64,000 nucleotides of DNA. It comes from Beroe forskalii. Its lineage: Eukaryota; Ctenophora; Nuda; Beroida; Beroidae. Below the pieces are notes generated by a model, which saw only the letters and a list, made by a program, of their open reading frames with translations, ran no database searches and had not been told where the DNA came from. Location of the stretch: assembly GCA_011033025.1 (NCBI GenBank), contig WFMF01000634.1, positions 1-64,000 of the forward strand, given 5' to 3'. Positions 1-10,259 of this stretch are shown one piece after another. The number at the start of each line of letters is the position of its first letter. Position 1 is the first letter of the stretch. Both the position numbers and the translations under genes were made by a program.

Positions 1-384
1 ATTTTAAATTTGAAATGTTTGAATGTTTGAAAATTAATTTTTTTATTTAACCTTTTGGTTTGGAAATTAATTTTTATTAAATTAAAACCCGTCTCGATGG
101 AATTGAAATAAACCTTTTTTCAATCCACTGTTTGGAAAAAGAAATTCCAAAAATTAAAAAAATGTTAAGGAATTTAAAAAAAATCCTTTTTTGATTAACA
201 CTGTCTGGATGGATTTTTTAATTTATTAAATTATCAAGCACTGTTCCGGGTTGAATTTGGAAATATACCTATTGAGCACTGTCTCGGATGGATTTTGAAA
301 TATACCTATTAAGCACTGTCTCGGATAAATTTTGGAAATATACGTAATAAAGTAAAATATACCTTTGCTGAACGAATTCTCATG

Positions 385-425
<41 letters not shown>

Positions 426-453
426 ACTACCTCGGATTTTTAAAAGGGTGGCG

Positions 454-484
<31 letters not shown>

Positions 485-582
485 TGCCCAGGATATATGC
501 CCTGTTTTCTTCTGCATTTGCCCTGCTTTTTGGTCCATTTTTATGCCCTGTCGAAGGATTTCTAAAGTTTGGCAGCTATGCT
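1..582. repeat. AT-rich flank with ~38-bp tandem repeats and poly-A runs
   Basis: No gene is visible. Positions ~237-345 hold at least three tandem copies of a ~38-bp unit built on 'agcactgtctcggatgg' followed by 'ggaaatatacctatt'. A shorter related copy lies upstream. Two long poly-A runs (about 384-423 and 458-483) follow. They create lysine-rich open frames that I do not regard as coding. The satellite array begins abruptly just downstream. Confidence 0.7.
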
Positions 583-3500
583 CAGAAATGAATAACATCC
601 TGGATCACTGTTTTGAGAGGTACAAATAGGGTTTTTTGGATTTTACAGGAAAACAAAGGAAAACTGGCGAATATCATTGGTTCAGTGGTTTCAGGCGCAT
701 AATTTATGACCAGATACACTTCTATTTGACCACCCATGAGTCATCTACGCCCAATAAGGGGCGAAAAAGCATTTTAAGCTGAAAAACGCGATTTTAACCC
801 CTCATAACAGACAGATAATGGCTGATTTGGGGATTCTGAAGTATGGTATGTCTTTTCTTAGGTCGTTCATGGATGGCGTGCAAATTTTCAGCTCAATCGG
901 CCAAATTTTTCAATTTCGGATTTTGGGTGCCTCAGAAATGAATAACATCCTGGATCACTGTTTTGAGAGGTACAAAATAGGGTTTTTGGATTTTACAGGA
1001 AAACAAAGGAAAACTGGAGAATATCATTGGTTCAGTGGTTTCAGGCGCATAATTTATGAGCAGATACACTTCTATTTGACCACCCATGAGACATCTACGC
1101 CCAATAAGGGGCGAAAAAGGCAGTTTAAGCCGAAAAACGCGATTTTAACCCCCATAACAGACAGAAAATGGCTGATTTCGGGATTCTGAAGTATGGTATG
1201 TCTTTCTTAGGTCGTCCATGGATGGCGTGCAAATTTTTCAGCTCAATCGGCCAAAGATTTTCGATTTCGGATCTTGGGTGCCTCAGAAATGAAGAACATC
1301 CTGGATCACTGTTTTGAGAGGTACAAATAGGGTTTTTTGGATTTTACAGGAAACAAAGGAAAACTGGCGAATATCATTGGTTCAGTGGTTTCAGGCGCAT
1401 AATTTATGACCAGATACACTTCTATTTGACCACCCATGAGACATCTACGCCCAATAAGGGGCGAAAAAAGGCAGTTTTTAAGCCTTTCGATTTCGGATCT
1501 TGGGTGCCTCAGAAATGAATAACATCCTGGATCACTGTTTTGAGAGGTAAAAATAGGGTTTTTGGATTTTACAGGAAAACAAAGGAAAACTGGCGAATAT
1601 CATTGGTTCAGTGGTTTCAGGCGCATAATTTATGACCAGATACACTTCTATTTGACCACCCATGAGACATCTACGCCCAATAAGGGGCGAAAAAAGGCAT
1701 TTTTAAGCTGAAAACGCGATTTTAACCCCCCATAACAGACAGAAAATGGCTGATTTGGGGATTCTGAAGTATGGTATGTCTTTCTTAGGTCGTCCATGGA
1801 TGGCGTGCAAATTTTCAGCTCAATCGGCCAAAGCTTTTCGATTTCGGATCTTGGGTGCCTCAGAAATGAAGAACATCCTGGATCACTGTTTTGAGAGGTA
1901 CAAATAGGGTTTTTGGATTTTACAGGAAAACAAAGGAAAACTGGCGAATATCATTGGTTCAGTGGTTTCAGGCGCATAATTTATGACCAGATACACTTCT
2001 ATTTGACCACCCATGAGACATCTACGCCCAATAAGGGGCGAAAAAAGGCAGTTTTTAAGCCGAAAAACGCGATTTTAACCCCCCATAACAGACAGAAAAT
2101 GGCTGATTTCGGGATTCTGAAGTATGGTATGTCTTTGTTAGGTCGTCCATGGATGGCGTGCAAATTTTCAGCTCAATCGGCCAAAGCTTTTCGATTTCGG
2201 ATCTTGGGTGCCTCACAAATGAATAACATCCTGGATCACTGTTTTGAGAGGTACAAATAGGGTTTTTTGGATTTTACAGGAAAACAAAGGAAAACTGGCG
2301 AATATCATTGGTTCAGTGGTTTCAGGCGCATAATTTATGACCAGATACACTTCTATTTGACCACCCATGAGACATCTACGCCCAATAAGGGGCGAAAAAA
2401 GGCATTTTTTAAGCTGAAAAACGCGATTTTAACCCCTCATAACAGACAGAAAATGGCTGATTTCGGGATTCTGAAGTATGGTATGTCTTTCTTAGGTCGT
2501 TCATGGATGGCGTGCAAATTTTCAGCTCAATCGGCCAAAGCTTTTCGATTTCGGATCTTGGGTGCCTCAGAAATGAAGAACATCCTGGATCACTGTTTTG
2601 AGAGGTAAAAATAGGGGTTTTTGGATTTTACAGGAAAAGAAAGGAAAACTGGCGAATATCATTGGTTCAGTGGTTTCAGGCGCATAATTTATGACCAGAT
2701 ACACTTCTATTTGACCACCCATGCGACATCTACGCCCAATAAGGGGCGAAAGAAGGCAATTTTTTAAGCCGAAAACGCGATTTTAACCCCCCCCCCCCAT
2801 AACAGACAGAAAATGGCTGATTTGGGGATTCTGAAGTATGGTATGTCTTTGTTAGGTCGTCCATGGATGGCGTGCAAATTTTCAGCTCAATCGGCCAAAG
2901 ATTTTCGATTTCGGATCTTGGGTGCCTCAGAAATGAATAACATCCTGGATCACTGTTTTGAGAGGTACAAATAGGGTTTTTTGGATTTTACAGGAAAACA
3001 AAGGAAAACTGGCGAATATCATTGGTTCAGTGGTTTCAGGCGCATAATTTATGACCAGATAAACTTCTATTTGACCACCCATGAGTCATCTACGCCCAAT
3101 AAGGGGCGAAAAAAGGCATTTTTTAAGCTGAAAAACGCGATTTTAACCCCTCATAACAGACAGATAATGGCTGATTTGGGGATTCTGAAGTATGGTATGT
3201 CTTTCTTAGGTCGTTCATGGATGGCGTGCAAACACTTCTATTTGACCACCCATGGACATCTACGCCCAATAAGAGGCGAAAAAAGGCAGTTTTTAAGCCG
3301 AAAAACGATTTTAACCCCCATAACAGACAGAAAATGGCTGATTTCGCGATTCTGAAGTATGGTATGTCTTTCTTAGGTCGTCCATGGATGGCGTGCAAAT
3401 TTTCAGCTCAATCAGCCAAAGCTTTTCGATTTCGGATCTTGGGTGCCTCAGAAATGAAGAACATCCTGGATCACTGTTTGAGAGGTAAAAAATAGGGTTT

Positions 3501-4701
3501 TTGGATTTTACAGGAAAACAAAGGAAAACTGGCAGAATATCATTGGTTCAGTGGTTTCAAGCGCATAATTTATGACCAGATACACTTCTATTTGACCACC
3601 CATGAGACATCTACGCCCAATAAGGGGCGAAAAAGGCAGTTTTAAGCCGAAAAAACGCGATTTTAACCCCCATAACAGACAGAAAATGGCTGATTTCGGG
3701 ATTTTGAAGTATGGTATGTCTTTCTTAGGTCGTCCATGGATGGTGTTCAAATTTTCAGCTCAATCGGCCAAAGCTTTTCGATTTCGGATCTTGGGTGCCT
3801 CAGAAATGAAGAACGTCCTGGATCACTGTTTTGAGAGGTAAAGATAGGGTTTTTTGGATTTTACAGGGAAACAAAGGAAAACTGGCGAATATCATTGGTT
3901 CAGTGGTTTCAGGCGCATAATATATGACCAGATACACTCCTATTTGACCGCCCATAAGACATCTACACCCAATAAGGGGCGAAAAAGGCAGTTTTTAAAC
4001 CGAAAAACGCGACTTTAACCCCCCCATAACAGACAGAAAATGGCTGATTTCGGGATTCTGAAGTATGGTATGTCTATCTTAGGTCGTCCATGGATGGCGT
4101 GCATATTTTCAGCTCAATCGGCCAAAGCTTTTCGATTTCGGATCTTGGGTGCCTCAGAATTGAAGAACATCCCGTATCACTGTTTTTGAGAGGTAAATAG
4201 GGTTTTTGGTTTTACAGGAAAACAAAGGAAAACTGGCGAATATCATTGGTTCAGTGGTTTCAGGCGCATAATTTATGACCAGATACACTTCTATTTGACC
4301 ACCCATGAGACATCTACGCCCAATAAGGGGCGAAAAAGGCAGTTTTTTAAGCTGAAAAACTCGATTTTAACCCCCCATAACAGACAGAAAATGGCTGATT
4401 TCGGGATTCTGAAGTATGGTATGTCTTTCTTAGGTCGTCCATGGATGGCGTGCAAATTTTCAGCTCAATCGGCCAAAGCTTTTCGATTTCGGATCTTGGG
4501 TGCCTCAGAAATGAAACTTCCTGGATCACTGTTTTGAGAGGTAAAAATAGGGTTTTTAGTTTTACAGGAAAACAAAGGAAAACTGGCGAATATCATTGGT
4601 TCTGTGGTTTCAGGCGCATAATTTATGACCAGATACACTTCTATTTGGCCACCCATGCGACCTCTATGGCGAATAAACGGCAGTTTTCAGGCTGAAAAAC
4701 A
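583..4701 (+). repeat. Satellite array 1 (~352-bp units, about 12 copies)
   Basis: Tandem copies of a ~350-355 bp unit. The landmark 'ctggatcactgttttgag' recurs near 600, 949, 1298, 1527, 1877, 2231, 2585, 2944, 3466, 3819, 4174 and 4522. Some units are internally deleted, for example near 1,480 and 3,230. Orientation is opposite to arrays 2 and 3. The last unit (4,640-4,701) is diverged and abuts gene sequence at exactly the same base as the start of array 2. Near-full-length open frames exist on both strands of the unit, but the unit length is not a multiple of three and I see no sign of translation. Confidence 0.95.
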
Positions 4702-4743
4702 GAACAGTTTTAGTGGCAGCTTCACAGGTCCTGATAGGAGTTA
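4702..4743 (-). pseudogene. LRP-like gene, left copy: remnant of e20 boundary (42-bp duplication copy)
   Basis: This is the left-arm counterpart of the 42-bp segment that is duplicated around array 2. Read on the minus strand it holds the intron end 'ctcctatcag' and the first ~32 nt of e20, then is cut off by satellite. It lacks one base relative to the intact e20 at 45,239. It is therefore the discarded upstream copy of the duplication and not a usable exon. A usable e20 for this gene copy, if it exists, would lie on the far side of array 1 and outside this window. Confidence 0.7.
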
Positions 4744-4862
4744 TATCAGCTGATTCTACAGGTACAAATGAGTACTACAGAATGAAATAGTTCTAAAGTA
4801 AACATCTGAGACCCTGATTTAACAACTATAATTATAGAATATAGTAAGTTTTTCAAACTTAC

Positions 4863-4973
4863 TGGAGGTGGGGGGATGACATGATGGTTGCTCGGACGGC
4901 AGTGAAGACACTGCCCTGCACCGGACACGATATTGTTTTGGTGATTTCTGAGGGGCAGAATCTCTGGACAATC
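4863..4973 (-). CDS. LRP-like gene, left copy: exon e19
   Basis: A 111-nt exon with acceptor 'atttcag' and donor 'gtaagt', the same length as the right-arm partner. All three frames are open. The frame that enters and leaves in phase 2 is preferred for two reasons: it joins e18 and e20 in frame, and it shows one silent and one conservative change between arms. In that frame it reads 'QRFCPSEITKTISCPVQGS' with two cysteines and looks like a linker after the second propeller. I do not recognise a named domain. Confidence 0.7.
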
Positions 4974-5298
4974 CTGAAATGGCCGGGGGTTAAAGTTTAT
5001 AGTCACTGACTTAACTTCTGATAATTTCAAGGTACAATCATGAGAGCAGAACTTCAATTAATTGCAGGGGTAAGATAACCCGAATATATGAGTCAATATA
5101 GTTGACCGTACTGTCAGTTAAAGTAAACTTAAATAAAAGAGGGAAAATCAGATAAACTAAAAGTTTCAATGCATGATTGCATTACCTGGGCAAGTTGGCC
5201 TCCAAACGATACTTAACGACAAAGCCATGGAAATCTAAACTGAAAGAGTTGTTGGCTGAAGTAAGGTTAAATAAGCATAAAAAATCAGATAAACCCAC

Positions 5299-5440
5299 CC
5301 CTTGGGTCGGCTTCCCTTCCTCAGCACTTTGATCCCCGTTAGCATTGTATCGAACTTTATCTGCAGTCCTCTTCCGAGCATCCCCGTGTACTTGTTGATC
5401 GTAATGATGGTGTTATCGTTGATAATGTACAGCATATCTC
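5299..5440 (-). CDS. LRP-like gene, left copy: exon e18 (end of propeller 2)
   Basis: A 142-nt exon, phase 1 to 2, acceptor 'ctcatcag', donor 'gtgggt'. It encodes a YWTD-type blade beginning 'DMLYIINDNTIITINKY' and ending near 'GIKVLRKGSRPKG', the usual exit strand of an LRP propeller before the next cysteine-rich segment. Only two differences from the right arm are visible and both are silent. Confidence 0.85.
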
Positions 5441-5615
5441 CTGATGAGAGGCGTTAGATAATCTCGTGAATTATATTTTATCATGTCACGAGGCATAACC
5501 AATTGCATAGGGGGATTCTTTGGTTGTGTCAAAAAGGTCCTCATAGGTATGAATGGTAAGTTTTTGCACCTACAATTTGAATCGTCTGGCTCAACGAAAA
5601 GCCGGTTTTTCGTAC

Positions 5616-5738
5616 CTGCTAGATCCATCTGCCTGCCGTAAACCCCATCACCGAGCGAAAATCTCCTCTCTACACTTCCCTCGTCCTTACCCACCGCTAT
5701 AACCGTGATGTACCCAAAATGATGATAATTATAACACC
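5616..5738 (-). CDS. LRP-like gene, left copy: exon e17 (propeller 2 blade)
   Basis: Encodes 'YITVIAVGKDEGSVERRFSL' and then 'GRQMDLAG', a YWTD-like blade. The donor 'gtacga' exits in phase 1 and fits e18. The 3' splice site is uncertain. The nearest good acceptor, 'ccag' before 5,738, does not match the phase of e16. A further upstream acceptor (5,759-5,762) would put a TGA in frame in this copy. Confidence 0.7.
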
Positions 5739-5892
5739 CTGGTTTTCAAAAGGCATCCCTAGAAAGATTTTAGGTGGCTTCAGCACATACTGGCTCAAAA
5801 ACATAATCCATTACTGGAGTTTGATATAATACGTTATAGGTTAGTGAGACTGTAAATCATAAAATTCGTTTAAAATACTAAAATAATTTGTC

Positions 5893-6010
5893 TGGTCGTA
5901 TGAAAGTATACCAATAACCCCCTGCAGGAGTGCAGGAGGTCAGTAGAGGGTACAGCAGGGGGTTCACCAGGGATTCAGTAGGTGGTCATTGGTATACTTT
6001 CATACGACCA
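5893..6010. mobile_element. 118-bp MITE-like element with 27-bp terminal inverted repeats
   Basis: The ends are inverted copies starting 'tggtcgtatgaaagtatacc', 27 bp long with one mismatch. The interior is GC-richer and repetitive ('gcaggaggtcagtagaggg'-like). The flanks read 'tttgtc' and 'tttgtt', compatible with a short target-site duplication. The right arm has the same intron sequence around 29,095 without the element, so this is an insertion after the arms separated. No transposase is present, so it would be non-autonomous. Superfamily not assigned. Confidence 0.8.
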
Positions 6011-6040
6011 TTTGTTTTATTGTTTGCATTTTGCACATAC

Positions 6041-6222
6041 CCAACGTTATCCTCGACATGGCTGAAGTACACCCTTCCCTCCACCACATCCACCGTCAGA
6101 CTAAGAGGCTGCATTACACTGCTAAGTTGTCTGGGTCTAGAGGAGGGAGTGGCGAGGGAGAGGGCGTACACTCCACCAGCAGTACCTCCCGTGGTGTGGT
6201 CTACTACTGTCCAGTACACTTC
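6041..6222 (-). CDS. LRP-like gene, left copy: exon e16 (propeller 2 blades)
   Basis: Encodes 'EVYWTVVDHTTGG', then 'GGVYALSLATPSS', then 'PLSLTVDVVEGRVYFSHVED': one YWTD blade plus the 'P.sLTVD...vYFsH' strand of the next. The donor 'gtatgt' exits in phase 2. The 5' boundary is not resolved. No AG in the phase required by e15 lies directly upstream. A partial duplicate of the exon start at 6,245-6,268 does carry a good acceptor (see separate entry). Confidence 0.75.
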
Positions 6223-6244
6223 GTTGAGTGGAGGAAAATTTCAG

Positions 6245-6268
6245 TTAATGGATCTACTATTTTCCAGT
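6245..6268 (-). pseudogene. Partial duplicate of the e16 start, left copy only
   Basis: On the minus strand, a pyrimidine tract and 'cttag' precede a second copy of 'cgaagtgtactgg', about 50 bp upstream of the real e16 start. Its acceptor is in the phase expected from e15. Reading on from it runs into a stop within ~25 codons, because the intervening DNA is out of frame with the main exon. The right arm has only one copy. Confidence 0.5.
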
Positions 6269-7090
6269 ACACTTCGCTAAGGGGGGGGAAGGAACGTTAA
6301 TATGGAAGAATTTACATTGATTAAATTGAATGTTTTCTTTTGATAAGCAGACTATACAAGAAGCCAGAACTGTGAACTCCATCTTTAAATTCAGAGTCTT
6401 TGTGGAATGAGTGGTTTGTTTTTAATTTCGGTTGAACTGAATCTCCCATGCAGTTGGACATTGGATTTGGGACTGAAAGCCTGCAGCGGTCGCAGTTGAG
6501 TAGTTCAGTTTGCGTAACGCGCGGATGCTTTTCCCTATCTGTATGCACTGTAAATGCTTTAATCGCGCGGCGCGACATGCGTTTTTTCGCCAGTTAACTA
6601 GACAATTTGCCACTAACAGCTACTCTTGAAGCTATTCCCTAACCCCCACAAATGCTCCACCATGTGAAAGGTAGCCTTAAACCTCTCATATTACTTCCTA
6701 CTTATTTGAAAACCTTGAACTCGAACGCATAGCTAGGAATGTCACAAAACTCAGGGTATGTTGTTGTCACATCACGTTGTCACTTCATTGAGGTAAGGGT
6801 TGACAACGAGGCCCTCTGAGCGGCTTAAGATTCTGGGTTCCCCAATTTCAACATACAGTGCTGCACGGTGGTTACTGAGGGAGAAATATGGTAAGGATAG
6901 AATTCAAGATTTCATAGAGTCAAATCAAGTTGATTCAATTTTCGTCGATAGTTTTCATCCAAATTCCCTATCTTCCATCAATCGAGGCCTACCGTAAGTG
7001 AAATTAGGAAATTCCGCACCTCCAGCGTCTGAAATCGGTCAACAGACTCGTCATTTTGAGAAAACACTGACGGACAGTAACCAGACTTAC
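6269..7090. other. Left-copy intron e15-e16: GC-rich dispersed element and one 61-bp repeat unit
   Basis: 6,486-6,582 is a GC-rich element ('gcgcgattaaagcatttaca' on the minus strand) also found at 28,713-28,806 and 46,225-46,300. 6,757-6,820 is a single copy of the 'gttgtcaacccttacctcaa' unit that is tandemly expanded in the right arm. I see no coding sequence in the rest. Confidence 0.6.
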
Positions 7091-7187
7091 CCGTCAAGGG
7101 AAGCTACGAAGATTCCTAGCATGGCATCCAGCCAGATGATGACCTTGTTAACCCAGTCGTATGCAACACTCGTGATTACCCCGCCAC
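7091..7187 (-). CDS. LRP-like gene, left copy: exon e15 (propeller 2 blade)
   Basis: A 97-nt exon, phase 1 to 2, acceptor 'ctgtgcag', donor 'gtaagt'. Encodes 'GGVITSVAYDWVNKVIIWLD' and then 'FVASLDG', a typical LDLR class-B blade with the 'yDw..n.iiWlD' signature. It differs from the right arm by two silent changes and one K/Q replacement. Confidence 0.88.
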
Positions 7188-8271
7188 CTGCACAGAAGAG
7201 GATGAGAGGGGAGGTTCAGAGGAGTGAAAGGGCGGGGGAATAAAATGTTAGATGTGAGGGGGACAAGGAAGTGATACATGGGGCTGGGGTGAGCTTCAGA
7301 GACAACCAGGGAATGATGGGCATGAGTCTGAGACATGTGAACACCGCATAGATTATTAACTTGATTAATACCCGAAGTATTGACCCATACACCAAAGAAC
7401 TCTCCAGTATCAGTGATTTTAAGGAAAGGATGAATCAGTTAAATTAAATTAAATATGCTGTGCCAAACACATATAAAACTACAGCGGGAAATTGTGAAAA
7501 TAACGGGTTGGACGGATGTCATCAAAGTGTGCTGGGATACATTTCTTAAATACATTAGCGCTGCTTGACACAGATAACCGGGAGCTAATTGATCAATAAT
7601 TAGCTCCTTCCTTTGACACAGATATAAAGGGGATCGTTCACATATTACGTTCTCATACCTAAAAACCAGAAATACAAATGACAAAAAACTTAGGCGATTG
7701 CCACAATTAGTATTTTGCGCTTAGTTTTTTGGTCACCTACATTTCTGAATATATCTGAACCCTATAAACGGAATATGTGAACGATCCTGCAGTGAATGAT
7801 ATCGGCACACGTACCACCTACCGGAACTCAACAGGGTGGCCCTGAGAGAGCCGTCTAGAGACGACTTGGATATCCGGGACCCTGGTTTTGTGGTTAGTTT
7901 TATGTTCATGCAGAGAAATCATCAGTGAAAACGAGATCTGGGCAAAAAGTATGCCCAAATTCCGCGAAACTATTGTTAAATTTAAATTTTGTGGTCAGTT
8001 TTATGTCAAAAAGTTCATGCAGAGTTATCAGTCCTAATTATCAATTAAAACAAATAATAAATATGCCCAGATACTCCTTACTTTCCACCAAACTATTGTA
8101 AATATTAAATTTTTACATAGAAATTTACATACTCTACAACGCAGTTGAATTTATCACAAAGTACAGACAGTACAAGCATGCAATCGATCCTAGCATATCA
8201 TTTCAATTCGATCTCCTCAATCCACACACGAAAGTCGGAAAACACAAGAATATGAATGGTAATTATCTTAC
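7188..8271. other. Left-copy intron e14-e15
   Basis: About 1.1 kb of AT-rich intron. The only structure I see is the inverted-repeat element at 7,631-7,787, listed separately. No coding signal. Confidence 0.6.
7631..7787. mobile_element. MITE-like element with ~21-bp terminal inverted repeats, left arm
   Basis: The ends are inverted copies of 'ggatcgttcacatatt' followed by 'cgtt', with one mismatch over about 21 bp, 157 bp apart overall. The right arm has the homologous element at 27,241-27,418 in the same intron, with a longer and diverged interior, so it was present before the duplication. No coding capacity. Confidence 0.6.
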
Positions 8272-8446
8272 CATGTTTCAGGAAATTCTTAGGATTCCTT
8301 CCATCAGCATCGGCTATCCGAACAGCCCTGAAGTTGGGTTCTGCCCAGATGATCTGATCGAGTGGCATCACATCCGTCATTTCGGTGTCAGAATCCCGCA
8401 CGAAGATGTAATCCATGCTCGCGATCAGACTCTCATCTTGGACAAT
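8272..8446 (-). CDS. LRP-like gene, left copy: exon e14 (propeller 2)
   Basis: A 175-nt exon, phase 0 to 1, acceptor 'atttcag', donor 'gtaaga'. Encodes 'SLIASMDYIFVRDSDTEMTD' and then 'IIWAEPNFRAVRIADADGRN', two strands of a YWTD-type propeller with W-A-E in the place of YWTD. It differs from the right arm by six silent changes and one D/N replacement. Confidence 0.88.
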
Positions 8447-8677
8447 CTGAAATATCAGGGACTTTTACACTTGCGTATTTGATTTAGATTTTAAGCAAAC
8501 TTTTATTGGAACTCTTGCCAACTACAAACTCTTCGTATTGAAAATTGGCGCATCGACCGAGCAATGCATTAATTTCCAATACGCGGACTTTAATATAACT
8601 AGGAAGTTTTAGGAGTTGATTTGCCAAAAATCTTGGAAAATAATATCATCTTAATTTACTGATTCGATCCAACTGAC

Positions 8678-8769
8678 CTTCTTGGTTTTCTGGGTAGTCT
8701 TGATATCTCCACCGAGCTCCAATGCAAGGATATCGAAGGTGGCACTCAGTAGCAAATGATCGTGCTTGG
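8678..8769 (-). CDS. LRP-like gene, left copy: exon e13 (start of propeller 2)
   Basis: A 92-nt exon, phase 1 to 0, acceptor 'ctcccag', donor 'gtcagt'. Encodes 'KHDHLLLSATFDILALELGG', matching the first strand of an LRP propeller right after the EGF module ('..LLls....i..l.l'). Three differences from the right arm, all silent. Confidence 0.85.
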
Positions 8770-9807
8770 CTGGGAGGGATACACAAAATCAGAATTATGA
8801 TTATAAGAGATTTATTTGAAAAATGGAGATGAATGTAAGAGATTACCTCGTCTCATCGCTGAAAGGTTTCTGAATTCTGATTGATTGATTGAAAACGCCC
8901 AGTGAGCGCCGGCATGTGCCTCAATAAAATATATTGATAACAAAGCAAAAAGTCTGCAAATATCTCAACTTGAAAACAACCAAAACATGGAATTTCAAGC
9001 CTTGACCCGATCCTCAAAAATAAACTGAAATTAACAAATCGGCCAAAATAAAGTATAGCTCATGCGGTAAAAATCATACTTCATATTCAAGAGATGGTAG
9101 TTTAAACAATAAAACTTCTTTAAACAAGAAGCTTTCGAAAATCTTGTGATTATCGTCGTCAGCTTCGAGTGAAGTATCAAGCGGTGTTTTCTAGCTTCAT
9201 ACCTTTCTAGCTACGAAATATCAAGAATTAACCTTATCAGCATAGAATCTCATTAAAAAATAACTTGCAAATCGTCACTAACAATTAGTCATGCCCTCAA
9301 ACAGTAGCAAAATCCACACCAAAGTGATCTCAAGGGGATCAAGAAGCGTCAGCCTCGTGGCTTCTCACAGGTCCTATCCCCTTTGAAGATCCCCTCTGAG
9401 GTAAAACACGAAGACTCTCTTCTCGGCGCCTCTTCAGAAGTTCCACACGCTCCTTGTGAGCAGAGCTCTCTTCCCTCGTCCTTTCAGGGGCAAGAAAACA
9501 GACGAATACTTCTCAGTGTCCTTCAGTCGTCTCATCCTCACCTTCATGGGGCGAATGAACCCATCTCTCTCCGTTCACCTACTCCTTCAATCTCTCCAAC
9601 GAGGTTAGGAGACACATTGAGCTCTCTGACAATCTCCTCCACCATCCCTTAATCCTCAGCGTCGTGTTCCTTCTCATAATCTGTCAGCTCCTTCAGCCCG
9701 AACAACATCACTGTTTTTGGGTTGTTACACAAAAATGCATTTTGAAGTTATCTCCATTCGTTTTATATTATTTCCTATTTGCCGCATATTAATACGTTAA
9801 AACTCAC
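8770..9807. other. Left-copy intron e12-e13, no feature seen
   Basis: About 1 kb of intron. An open frame at 9,383-9,652 has no recognisable motif, splice context or right-arm counterpart. The right-arm intron is only about 130 bp, so most of this is extra sequence in the left arm. I see no repeat ends. Confidence 0.5.
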
Positions 9808-9966
9808 TGCACTTGACTCCCAGTGGATCCAGGTCTCCATCACAGGCGCAGCTCCTACCACTTGGTGTCAAGAGACACAGCCCATCACAGCCACCGTTGT
9901 TAACATGACACGCGGACACGTAACCAGGACACAGCCAGGATTCAGAGCCGGACTCGGGGGACAGAA
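9808..9966 (-). CDS. LRP-like gene, left copy: exon e12 (EGF module)
   Basis: A 159-nt exon, phase 1 to 1, acceptor 'tgtttcag', donor 'gtgagt'. Encodes an EGF-like module with seven cysteines, including the LRP-type core '[20 protein letters not shown]' followed by C-A-C and a final cysteine. In LRP proteins such a module links two propellers, which fits its place here. It differs from the right arm by nine silent changes and one S/T replacement. Confidence 0.92.
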
Positions 9967-10026
9967 CTGAAACGCAAGGAAATGTTTATTAGATTCAGGA
10001 TTAATAAGAACTGAAATAAATTGATA

Positions 10027-10125
10027 CTACTTTACACTGACACCAGTTTAAACTGAAACCAGTTTCCCTTTGACACCAGTTTACCCTGACATCAGTTTAT
10101 ACTGACACCACTTGACATCAACACT
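10027..10125. repeat. ~18-bp tandem repeat in intron e11-e12 (left arm)
   Basis: Degenerate copies of 'tgacaccagtttacac'. The right arm carries the reverse-complement array at 25,812-25,965, so the array predates the duplication. Confidence 0.65.
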
Positions 10126-10166
10126 AGCTACACTTTTGGGTAGGAAAATGAAGTTTTCTCCCCCAC

Positions 10167-10259
10167 CTGCTTTGGTGATGGTATGCGCTTGATCGTGGTT
10201 GAGTTTTATCAGCACATTCTCTTCATCGTTCATCCCGGAACCAATAGTCAGTGTCTCAC
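10167..10259 (-). CDS. LRP-like gene, left copy: exon e11 (linker)
   Basis: A 93-nt exon, phase 1 to 1. The acceptor is 'ttcag' and the donor 'gtgggg'. Encodes 'TLTIGSGMNDEENVLIKLNH' and following residues, with no cysteine and no recognised domain. It sits between the PAN-like and EGF modules. One silent difference from the right arm. Confidence 0.8.
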
